A stretch of 64,000 nucleotides of DNA from contig BGZK01000145.1 of the NCBI GenBank assembly GCA_005406025.1, positions 615,667 to 679,666 on the forward strand, written 5' to 3'. Of this stretch, positions 26,804 through 36,485 are shown one piece after another. A program made the position numbers and the translations under genes. Position 1 is the stretch's first letter, and each line of letters starts with the position of its first letter. The DNA comes from Eumeta japonica (lineage: Eukaryota; Arthropoda; Insecta; Lepidoptera; Psychidae). The notes beneath the pieces are model-generated. The model saw only the letters and a list, made by a program, of their open reading frames with translations. It was not told where the DNA came from and made no database searches.

Positions 26804-28914
26804 ATTTTTAAAAAAATATCAAATATATTTTTTTAATTTTTCTTAAACTTCATCGACGTTGATAGTCGCAAACTGCATCAAAATTGATTGTTTTATTCGA
26901 GAAATATCGTTAGCAGAAAATTTGCAAGAAAGATTTTTTTTTCTAAGCAACGTCTTAAGTTCTTATTGTATTGATGTTAGGTATCAGTCGACACTCTTTC
27001 CTTAAAAAATACTTTGAATGCTGTAAAGGAAATCGACATAGAACAACGTGTTTAAAATATATCTTAGTTTAATATTTAAAAATAGATCCTCATTTAAATA
27101 AATTTAAATATTTGAATTCAAAGAGCTGAATACGTATTAAAATTATATTTTTGAGCTCAGAAAGCTTGAAATGGCATAAAATCGATATTTTGAGCTTAAA
27201 CTGAATTGTGCTACATTGATGTTGAAAGTAAAGTATACTCAAGAGTAAATAAAAGTTTCAGAAGTGACTTATGGAATCAACCGTTTTTCAAGTTTTGAGC
27301 TCAAAAAGCTTAAAAATAGGTCTGAGCTATGAGATAATTATATTTTTTTAAATCAGGGAGCTCAAAACCACACCAATAAATGTCACAAGGTGATGTTTGT
27401 ATAAAGCGGATGAAAGTCATCAATACATTTTTTTATATAAAAATTTTTAATAATGCACCACATTTATATTGATTTCTAAAAAACCTTTTAAATTGATCAC
27501 TTTTGCACCCTTTTATCATTTTGTTTATAGTTATAAATATAGCTTTTAGTTTAGGTGAAAAAATAGTAATGATTTAAAAAAACGATCAGTTCTACTTAAC
27601 GACAACATTTTTTAATGTTCGATTCACTTTTTTTCCGTTTCATGGTCTACGACCATAGATCGGACAGTGCTATAATTAGATAACGAATGATGAGTTTACA
27701 CTATGCTGGAGTTTGATAAACATGAGCTTGAATTTCGTGAAGACGGCATTGATGTTGCATGTTGTTAGGATAAAGTGTTCCGCCTTAAAAACTGTGCACT
27801 GCTATATTTATTCCCATACATAAAAATTGTAATGTTCTTATTCTGATACTGTCGTTTTCAACGCCTCAGACGAGCAAAAATTTAGTGTCGTTATAAGTTT
27901 TAAAACAGACAACGGCAATCGACTAAATTCAGATAGTGAAGTATCTTTAATGGTAACAAGGGAAGGGCTTAAAAAGTTGATCAGCAGAATCAAGTTTAAC
28001 TCATCAACGTTTGCAACAAAAATAAAGAGAAATGTTTCAGATATTAAAGATAAATAATATTTAAATGGTTAAAATTTATTTCATTTTTTTAAATCACATT
28101 TAGGGGAATTTGTGGGAAATCAGTAGATTTTTCTCCTCAAATTAGAGAATTTCAGTTAGATTATTGGGGATTTTTACTTGAATATTGAATAGTGAATATT
28201 TACTTTTTTAAAAATAGAATAATAGTCCTTTTTGTGATTTTTATGAAAACCGTTTCTTGTTATGAAATCACATTTTTATTAAGGTTTGATAAGAGTTGCG
28301 TATTTTTAGGAAGTTTATTCTAATAACAGTGATTATTGTTGTAAACTATCAATGAAGTTGAAATTTAAATGAAATGGAGAAGTAAATAAGAAAGCGAAGC
28401 TTTAGAAGGAATATTTATTTTATATCACCAGTGTTACCAGACGTCACATAGTTATAGTATATGTCACATAATTCTCCAACGTTATACTATGTACATCCAA
28501 AAGCAGCTATATTACGCAATTGTACTATAATTTTAAAATATCCATTCAAAATACTAAATAAATATTCTTAATGTATCTGTAGTAGTCTGTGACGAATCAT
28601 ATAAACTAAGTTAAATTTCAATCCAGTATATTTTAAATAAAGTCTAATTATTTCATTCAATATAGATTGTTGGTTAAATTTGAATTTTTTTGTGAATGGA
28701 ATTAATAAATCATTTAAATTAATAATTATAAATATATTAATTTACTTTCTTAATTATGGCTTCAAAAATAACTTTAACATTTTTTCATATAAAGGCTTCT
28801 ATTTTAAAATTTTATGGGGCGTATTATATATAGTATCTAGACTTTGGTTATAATTTTACGGCCCTGGTCACATAATTTCACTTTTAAAGTTTGGCAATAC
28901 TGATTATCATTAAA
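26804..28914. other. Gene-free AT-rich region upstream of MRNIP
   Basis: Contains a second GAGCTC-rich block (about 27120-27370) resembling the one near 22.0-22.3 kb. The last few hundred bases should hold the MRNIP promoter, but no clear TATA or initiator could be chosen. Confidence 0.5.
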
Positions 28915-28965
28915 ATGCCGCAAGTGTTCCAAATATTGAAGTGTTTTAAATGTCATATTTTCCAA
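28915..28965 (+). CDS. MRNIP exon 1 (start codon)
   Basis: ATG followed by 16 codons, MPQVFQILKCFKCHIFQ, then the donor CAA|GTAAAT. The C-x2-C knuckle (KCFKC) is the first half of the zinc ribbon that opens MRNIP proteins. The start is chosen because this is the only ATG giving that knuckle in phase 0 with exon 2. The intron is only 250 bp. Confidence 0.85.
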
Positions 28966-29215
28966 GTAAATATTTTATTCCCTTAGTAATTTTTAGATTA
29001 TAAATGATTTAAATGATATATATATATGTACTCTCTACTGAGAAATTGCAATTGGGTTCTGTTCAGAAACTTAAACGAATCAAATAATCCTATCGTATTA
29101 TAATGTGTATTTATTACCTATGCCGTGCATAAATATTAAATTCAGTTATTGTAGTTAAGGATGTACTTATTCACGATGTATTTATTATTTAACATTATTA
29201 CTTTTCGCTTTAAAG

Positions 29216-30061
29216 GTACAGCAAGTAAAAAAGTCGAATAAATGGGAATGCAAAGTATGTGGTGAAAAACAATCTATTAAAAGGCACTATGGTATTGGCA
29301 CGGCAAAAGATTGTCGATTACATGTACAAAAACTAAACAGTATCAATGGAGAAATTAACAAAACCGAGATAAAATCAGACAGTGAAAAATATGAAAGTTC
29401 ATGTAGTTCAATTAGCAATGAGTGTAATACACAAAACTTACCAACAAGAAAAATAAGCAAATGGTCATCATATATTGATGAAACCCACGAAAATGTCCAA
29501 GGTAGTAAAGATGTTTTGCTAGTCCATGATTCATTAAAGTCATCAAACAAATGTAATAAAAGAAATAAGGAAGACAACAATAATGAAAACTATAAAGAAG
29601 AAACTGCCACGGAAAACTTCCCATTAGAAATTATTGAAAACCACAATTCTGACCTATACTTTGATAATTCAAATTTTCAAAGCGTCAACTCGGGCAATCA
29701 GTGTATATCATTATCAAGTGATATATTAATGGTAGCTGAAGAGCGAGATGTTGGAAGTAAAAATTATGCTTGTAAATCTGAAAAGGCTCCAGTGATTAAA
29801 ATTTCTAAGTGGCAGCAATTTCTTGATGAAAAAGAAAATGAAAATTGTTTTGAAAATGACGCAGCATGTTTGTCACATACAGTGGCTGCTGACTCGACAA
29901 AATATTTGGCATGCATGCCAAATTTACACCAAGATTTTTTTAAATTAGAAGATAATACAAACTTGATAAATGACAATAGAAATGTACGTGTTACTTCCAA
30001 ACTAAATTCTATGTTTTCTATGTGCGATGACAGTTATATTGATGATATTTTAAAACTTTAA
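29216..30061 (+). CDS. MRNIP: MRN complex-interacting protein, exon 2
   Basis: After the acceptor TTTAAAG the exon opens VQQVKKSNKWECKVCGEKQS and goes on YGIGTAKDCRLHVQKLN, the diagnostic N-terminal signature of the MRNIP (C5orf45) family. The second knuckle (CKVC) completes the zinc ribbon begun in exon 1. The joined protein is 298 residues, near the size of vertebrate homologues. By family, it is a nuclear protein that binds MRE11-RAD50-NBS1 and promotes the ATM-dependent response to DNA double-strand breaks. The remainder is polar and acidic, of low complexity. It contains two copies of a KISKW-x2-(Y/F)-(I/L)-DE motif (KISKWSSYIDE, KISKWQQFLDE), probably the conserved short motifs of this otherwise divergent family. 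Intact to TAA. The last 40 codons are duplicated at 60795-60917. Confidence 0.9.
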   Translation, partial: VQQVKKSNKWECKVCGEKQSIKRHYGIGTAKDCRLHVQKLNSINGEINKTEIKSDSEKYESSCSSISNECNTQNLPTRKISKWSSYIDETHENVQGSKDVLLVHDSLKSSNKCNKRNKEDNNNENYKEETATENFPLEIIENHNSDLYFDNSNFQSVNSGNQCISLSSDILMVAEERDVGSKNYACKSEKAPVIKISKWQQFLDEKENENCFENDAACLSHTVAADSTKYLACMPNLHQDFFKLEDNTNLINDNRNVRVTSKLNSMFSMCDDSYIDDILKL

Positions 30062-30071
30062 TAGTATCTAA

Positions 30072-30077
30072 AATAAA
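30072..30077 (+). promoter_or_regulatory. Candidate poly(A) signal of MRNIP
   Basis: AATAAA begins 11 bases after the MRNIP stop codon. Another AATAAA lies near 30193. Motif only. Confidence 0.4.
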
Positions 30078-31521
30078 ATTGTCTATAAAAATGTATTTTC
30101 AACTTTAAAGAACAACTAAAGAACTTGTGTGGCTCTCGAAATATAATTCAATGTTATGAATAACTTATTTTTTGTAGGTATAAGGTATGGATAAATAAAA
30201 CATATTTTTATAATTATATTTAAAAACGAATACACATTATCATCACAATGGCAACATTTTACATTTATATCACTTTAATTATACTTCTACATGATAAATA
30301 GTCAGTTTCTTAATAATAATTCTATTAAATATGTCAAAATACTCTGAACAAGCCATAACTAATTCAATTATAATTTTGCTCGTTAAATGCCATTTCAAGA
30401 TTTGAGATCTAGGTTCAACAAACAATAAATGCAATTTAGCCTCATTGATCATTCGTAAAATTGTTCCAAATACTTTGTAAATGTCTATTAGTTACATAAG
30501 AAGGCTTGTTCAATTATTTTTTATGTGCCTAGGCCTATGCGTAGCAACAAAGTGGTGATTAATATTTAATTAAAAATGAACATTTGTGTTTAGGAAGTTT
30601 CCTTCTTGAGAATGCAAATTTAATTTTTTTTAATTTTCTTTATTGCCTATTAATAAATAAATCTTAATTTCAAATGCACTTGCTTTTATTGGACTGCATG
30701 TAACATATATATGCCTAACCTTTTAAAACAACTGATGCTAAAAAATAACAATTTTTTAATATTGGCATTGGTCACATTTTATAAAAATCATACGAATACA
30801 TTAATACAAGGAAATTCTAAACACATATTCATTATATGCATGTTTCATTTTTAGAGGCTTCTTACATTTACTACAAGTGCAATTTTCATATCATACATAC
30901 ATAGTGTAGATTTCTATTCTGATTTAAGAGAAACTATTAATGCATTTTAATTCATATCCTGATCATTAACATTAATAAAAACATTCAATGAGTGCTTAAC
31001 ACAAAAAATTGCATATTTTGTTCATATTAAACATTGTGCTCTATGTCACTTCACAATATTACATAATTCTTCAAGGTTATAAGTAATCTAATACAGTTTT
31101 AGCTACTACAGTTTTTAAAAACTCACAATTTGGATTTTAAATTTTGTGTGCTCATATGGGAAGCCCTGATTTATTCGTTGTTTAATTTTCATCATTTTAT
31201 TTAGTAAATATTGCTACTGACAGGAGTGAATGTTTGTGTTTGCAAAGTATCATCAATCATATTGTTCATGAGTACTAATTATATGGTTTACTTGATTAAT
31301 TTTAGAAAATTAATTATGACGAGTTCATAAAAACAATCAAAAAACATTCTTATTACTATAGAAAAATAAGGGAAACTTAGAAATTCAAGTTTGATGTTTT
31401 AAATAGTCGTAGCAAAATTGTGAAAACTTTTTGTTCCACTACAAATTACCTAGAATCAAAAAATTCATTAATCTGGTATTTACAAAATGAAATTCTAATG
31501 TAATGGCTACTTTATTCTATA
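30078..31521. other. Gene-free AT-rich stretch after MRNIP
   Basis: No ORF of note and no recognised repeat. Its interest lies only in being inside the duplicated segment. Confidence 0.6.
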
Positions 31522-31860
31522 GGGGGTGTCCATTAATTACCTGAGGTATTTTGTTTTTAAAATTCAAACCCTCCTTACTCTTGGTTAGATTTGTATAGGT
31601 GAAGTTTGTTGTGGACTTGGTGATGAACTCCACCCCTCATGTGAGATTTCGTCCATAATTTTTAACTAATTAAATTTGTTCGACATATTCATATTATCGA
31701 ATATATTCAGTGTATAGTGTACAGTAAGTTACAATAGTCTATTTTAATTTCATAATATCTAAATTTCATAGTTGACATGAGATTTTTCATTGATCCCCAT
31801 AAATGAGGTTCGGTGAGATTTGCCAAACAATTTTGAGTTCACATAATTAATGGACATCCA
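31522..31860. mobile_element. MITE with GGGTGTCCATTAATTA ends
   Basis: About 339 bp with inverted ends: GGGGGTGTCCATTAATTAC on the left and ACATAATTAATGGACATCCA on the right. It is flanked by TATA on both sides (31518-31521 and 31861-31864), a likely target-site duplication. No coding capacity. Class II non-autonomous element by structure. Confidence 0.8.
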
Positions 31861-32698
31861 TATAACGACTTGGGGATTTCATTCATCTGTAGTACTCGTT
31901 GAATTTCTTACTGTCTGTGATTTGTTATTAATAATCCGACATATGCCGACGTCTGTGCAGTTCCCTGGCTCGTGTGTAACGACTTCTATATCCACTCCAT
32001 CGCCATGTGCTACGAAATTAAATGAAATAATGAATTATTGACGTTAGTAAACGAAATTAATGACTACAGGAACAAAATATGTCACCATTAAAAAAGCATA
32101 CGATAAGAATTTTAGTTTTGATTAAAAATTTATAATTCAAAGATTTATTAAATTTTGCTATTATCTTTTTATATTAGTAATAATTTATTGTAACATACAT
32201 ATTCATTACAAAGAAAATAGTGTTATTAATGAGATAATGACTTTAATAAAACTAGTAATAATATAATCCATATTAATGTGGTAAATTCAAAAGTGACTGT
32301 CTGGTAAATTTCAATGGGTAAGCCGCTGAACTGATAAGAATCAAAATTGGTAGCTTGACATTTGAGAATACATATGGAATTATTATCAATTAAAAAAATT
32401 AGGTATGAAATGACTAATTTATTGACACTGATGACAGATCTTGGTCTTCAGTGTTGGTCAATTTAGTGACAGATTCATTAAATTGACCAATAATTTGAAA
32501 GCTAATGGTTGTTAAAAAGTGCCAAACTAATTTAATATAAAATATTTCTGTTGTAATATTTGACTGCAGTGATTTCTATAATGTACTATGACTTAATTGG
32601 ATACCCCGCACGATGACGTAGTTGTCATGTAAAACAAAACCAAATAATAATAATAGCAACAAATACAAACGAAAACAAATAAGATGCACAATAGTATG

Positions 32699-33712
32699 AG
32701 GGCTGCTATTTATGTATTGGGAACTGACCACATGCACAACAATATTTAAAAAGAAATTGCAACACTTAAGACTAGAACTCCTTGGCTGTAGAATATAGTT
32801 TGTTTCATGTAACTGTTGTTTTACTGTTTTACCATCTTGGCGTCATTTTAAAAATTGCGTGTCTTATCATCATGGGTTTAACTCGTGAAAATTTTCGTGC
32901 GATTTATTACGATTTTCAGCGTGGGCTAACTCAAAAACTGTGCGTCAATCAATTCACTTCGGCTTTTGGGGATAAAGTACCATCGAAAACCACTGTGAAT
33001 CACTGGTGTAGTCAGTTTAATCGTAGGCAATCTATGCTCACGGACGAATTTAAAGAAGGTCGCCCTCAATCGCTTGTCATACCATAAAATATCGATGCTG
33101 TGCGGGAACTAATAATCTAAGATCGTCATGTTACATGTCGCGAGATAAAGGCGTCCCTGGGCTAATGCCCATATAAGTATGGGTAAGACGAAAATTTTGC
33201 TGTATGTAAATAATTTGTTCGCATTGGATTCCGCACAACTTGAGCATTGATCACAAACAGACTCGAGTCGATTGGTACGAAAAAATATGATCATGATGTG
33301 TCAAAACCTCTTTATAATATCTACACAGGTGATGAATCTTGATGTATGCGTATGACCCCGAAATTAAACAACAGTCAATGCTGTGGGTATTCAAAGATGA
33401 GCCGAATGCGCCGTACAGCACCGATTTGGCACCCAACGCTTTTAATTTATTCTCAAGCGTGAAGAATAAATTACGTGGACAATTGGTTTTTGTTGTCGTG
33501 GTTTTTTAAGCTGCGAAGAAGCCGTTGATGCGTTCAAAATGTATATTTTGGAAGTACCTCAATTAGAATGGAAAAAGTGCTACAAAAATTGGTATCAGCG
33601 TATGCAAAAGTGCATCGATCATCCTGACAAATATTTTGAAAAGCAATAAAACCATATTAAATGATAGATGTTTGTCTCTTTTTGATATTCCGGACACATA
33701 AAGAGCAGCCCT
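32699..33712 (+). mobile_element. Mariner element, internally deleted
   Basis: Inverted ends: AGGGCTGCTATTTATGTAT at the left, and at the right the complement of AGGGCTGCTCTTTATGTGT. TA follows the right end and TA lies two bases outside the left end, as expected for Tc1/mariner target sites. At 1.01 kb it is shorter than the usual length of about 1.3 kb because part of the transposase gene is missing. Confidence 0.85.
32872..33649 (+). pseudogene. Mariner transposase pseudogene
   Basis: ATG then MGLTRENFRAIYYDFQRGL, the N-terminal helix-turn-helix start typical of mariner transposases, open to a stop at 33085-33087. Remnants go on in changing frames: GDES followed at once by a stop (first catalytic Asp block), LWVFKDEPNA, then TDLAPN (third Asp block) and a C-terminus ending KCIDHPDKYFEKQ. 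The stretch between the DEPN and PDLAPN blocks, which should hold the second catalytic Asp (HHDNAS-type block), is deleted. Inactive. Confidence 0.85.
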
Positions 33713-35007
33713 TAACAACGACAGCCTTAATGAATGATTTTTAAATCCACAGGTAAACAAGTAGGTATAGATTAGAATCTATACTACATATTAAAAAAAA
33801 CTAGTGATGTCGTGGGACACCAGGTAGGAACGAAGTTCCTTCGGCTAATGTAGAATCGACACAATTTGCAAAAAAAAAATATAATGTACTTTAAGTGTTA
33901 TGACAGGAATATGTTTTATTATAAGATGCTACTTAAATCGTTTAGTGATCGTTGTAGTGGAATTATGACATTTACTCCTTACTATCTGTTTTTTCAATCA
34001 TCTTCATTTTCTGTTCTTATTGTTAATTCTATTTTCGAAAAAATTTACGATTATTATGATTTATTTCTTATAATTTACCGACATATATTTGTTAATGGAA
34101 AATAACCCCGACCGATTCTCGGTTATCGCGCGAAGTCGTAAACAAGTCGCGCGGCCTCATGCCAGGCGTGCCCGGTGTGATCCACCAATCAGCGTTCGCC
34201 GTTCGCCGAGCTCGCGTCACCTTACGCCAATAAACGCGCAGTAAAATAACGACATATCTAAAAATATACGACTGTCGCGCCTGCGCACGTCTCATTTAAC
34301 GGTTTTATTCCACGTACTTTTTCTTACGGTTTTACTATCACATTTTTTTCAGTTCGGTCGCGTAGCAAAATCCCTATCTCCTCCAAGCCTGCCGTAAGAA
34401 ACTTCGTTCCAAAAAACTGTAACAAATCGGTAGCATATTATAAAGGTCCAAACTTTAAGCACCCTAAATTGACGAATCCTGTCAGATGGTCCATGAAAGA
34501 TTGATGGATGTCAGCAGAGAGGGATATGGGGATGATGACGCCTGTCCTGATAAAACGAGAGATATGCAAAGATTTTACTGTATGGAAATCTTATAGTCTT
34601 GGCCTACCCTTCTGGGAAATAGGCGTGAGTTTATGTTATTTTTATTATATGTACGTAACAAATGTGTATAGGTTTAGAAGATTTTATTAAAAAAATTACA
34701 ATGATATTTATGTGTCCATGACTATAAATCATTGATTTTGGATTTCGTTTCTCGATTTTCGTTTTTGTTCTTTTTTTTGGTAGAGCATGCAGATGTTAAG
34801 TCACTGGACTGATGTTGATGAAATTTTGTATTTAAAATTTATGATTAGACTTACAAACTTGTATATATTTTACCGTGCTATATGGTGGCATCCGAAGGTA
34901 TAACAACTAAACCACAGTTTTTTGATATAACACAAATTTGTAAGTATATACCTAATGGAATCGTTCATGCATTTTTCCGCAAATATTCATAATTTCCTTC
35001 TTTTTTA
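33713..35007. other. Noncoding stretch with a CpG-rich patch
   Basis: AT-rich except for about 34110-34300, which is GC- and CpG-rich. No exon is recognised. Fragments at 34350-34520 have no clear reading. Confidence 0.45.
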
Positions 35008-35158
35008 GTACAACTTTGCCAAAGAACCAAGATCATTGAAGTAACCGTTTATGAGAAAAATAGCGCAGAACGTATATGTGTAAACATACGAAGTATAAAC
35101 TCTAGCGTTTAGTAACACGATGCGCCCGATCAAACCGGCTCACCCCGGCATCCGAGAT

Positions 35159-35194
35159 ATTGCCGCGGCGGGCTTCGTAGCCCGCCGCGGCAAT
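35159..35194. repeat. Perfect 16-bp GC-rich hairpin
   Basis: A 16-bp arm (ATTGCCGCGGCGGGCT), a four-base TCGT loop and the exact complement of the arm. It stands out in AT-rich DNA and lies about 165 bp before the HTH ORF. Confidence 0.95.
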
Positions 35195-35358
35195 TTAGTG
35201 TCTATCAAGTTCGTCGCAGGTCTGCACGACCGCGCGCAGTTAACGACCGGACGCGCGGCTTTAGAGGTTTAAATATTCTGTTATAAAATGTTCGTTTACT
35301 ATATTGACGATTTTGAAACTAAGATTGTGTGTGATTAATACTGAAGTGTTTAATAACA

Positions 35359-35815
35359 ATGCCTTTCCCTGCTATCGAATATGCAAACATGATTTATTGT
35401 TGGCGAATTTGCAGAGGTGACGTCGCTGCGGCTTTAAAACTTTATAGTGAAACTTACCCTGACAGTCAACAACCTGCGAGTCCACGAGTAATATTGCGTG
35501 CTGTTTATCGTTTACGCGATAATCTGTCTATAGTGCCATAAACTTCCCTATGTGATCACCGTGGTGATCGTACGTCAGAAATCTCTTCATATCTAGTAGA
35601 ATGAATATTGAGATTTTTTATGTGATTTCCGGCAACAAGTAGTAGGTAAGCGAGCAGGCGTTTTCGCGTTTCACACAACAATACTGCTCATATTAGAAAA
35701 AAGATAACAGACGTGCTTTCCACATTCAAAAAGTGCATGCTCTTTTGCCGCGTGATTACGGCCCACGTATAACGTCACCATCACTGACAACATCAAGCGT
35801 CATTTATAGGTAAGT
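35359..35815 (+). pseudogene. Transposon-derived helix-turn-helix protein remnant
   Basis: The first 60 codons are open (MPFPAIEYANMIYCWRICRG, then DVAAALKLYSETYPDSQQP and VILRAVYRLRDN) and look like the N-terminal HTH (DUF4817-like) domain found in many insect transposon proteins. After a stop, frames with several stops read ISSYLVE, NPATSSR-like and SRRF-VSHNNT-like pieces and HIQKVHALLPRDYGP-like text in another frame, as expected of the second HTH and linker of such a protein. No intact catalytic part. Confidence 0.55.
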
Positions 35816-36192
35816 GACTAGATAAATTCTATAAAAATAATACATCGCATAGTCTATTTGTCACATGCCTAAGCGCAGGACGCTCTCTGGGCGACCATTT
35901 CGTGAAGTGTTCTCTGTATTATTTTATATTGTTTATAAGTCTATTTTCAGTGATATATTTTTTTTATAGCGGCAAAGTTTATTTGAGAACACCTTTTTTA
36001 GAACAACTTTGGCAGAGTTGTTCTAAGTTGTTCACAGTGGTTTTTCGATGGTACTTTATCCCCAAAAGCCGAATGTAATCATCTCATCGAAAACATTGGA
36101 AATGCAAAAATTACATTCTTACTTATTTACTGCTACTCGAATCTTCGATATTAGTGGCATTCGTGATTGGATGGCTTACAACAGCACAAATT

Positions 36193-36485
36193 TTAATATT
36201 CTAGTGTCGCCTTACCGTTCGTTATACGCGGGTTCAACCGGCGAATGTGCGTCATTTTCTGAGCGGGTACCTTCGAAAATTCATAAAATATGAATATTTC
36301 ACGAACTTCGTCAAAATTTATGATTATCACGACAATGCATATGCGATGGATACCTGCGGGATTAGAATGCCCATGACGACGACACGACGGCCCGCGGCAG
36401 CTTAAAAGTTGTTGCAATTGATTGTGAAAGTATTCTTTTTCTGTCGTTGTCAAATATTTCACTCTGTTTTGCGTCTCGAAGGGAT
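36193..36485 (-). CDS. Sulf1: Sulf last exon seen: DPF...CRGPSC and C-terminal tail
   Basis: Acceptor TTGTTACAG. With the previous exon it reads [37 protein letters not shown], the conserved end of Sulfs (LRSC-type motif). The further 50 or so residues to TAA (hydrophobic [10 protein letters not shown], then basic) are not recognised. A GT (CGCAG|GTATCC) lies shortly after the conserved part, so splicing to a further exon is possible and the tail may be intron read-through. Confidence 0.8.

Larger units (their letters stand above)
29935..33165 (+). repeat. Direct duplication, copy 1
   Basis: This segment reappears in the same orientation at 60790-64000. Its left edge is a poly-T run inside the MRNIP coding region. 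The right edge is set only by the end of the window. It contains the MRNIP 3' end, a MITE and the 5' part of a mariner. Copy 1 has the intact MRNIP frame and a longer open mariner frame. Confidence 0.95.
35008..36026 (+). mobile_element. Decayed DNA transposon with helix-turn-helix ORF (boundaries tentative)
   Basis: The left edge carries GTACAACTTTGCCAAAG. The right edge carries the related inverted sequence CTTTGGCAGAGTTGTTCTA. Between them lie a strong GC hairpin and a small ORF (35359-35541), then broken frames to about 35815. I infer a DNA transposon from the inverted ends and the HTH protein, but the family is not named. Confidence 0.45.
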
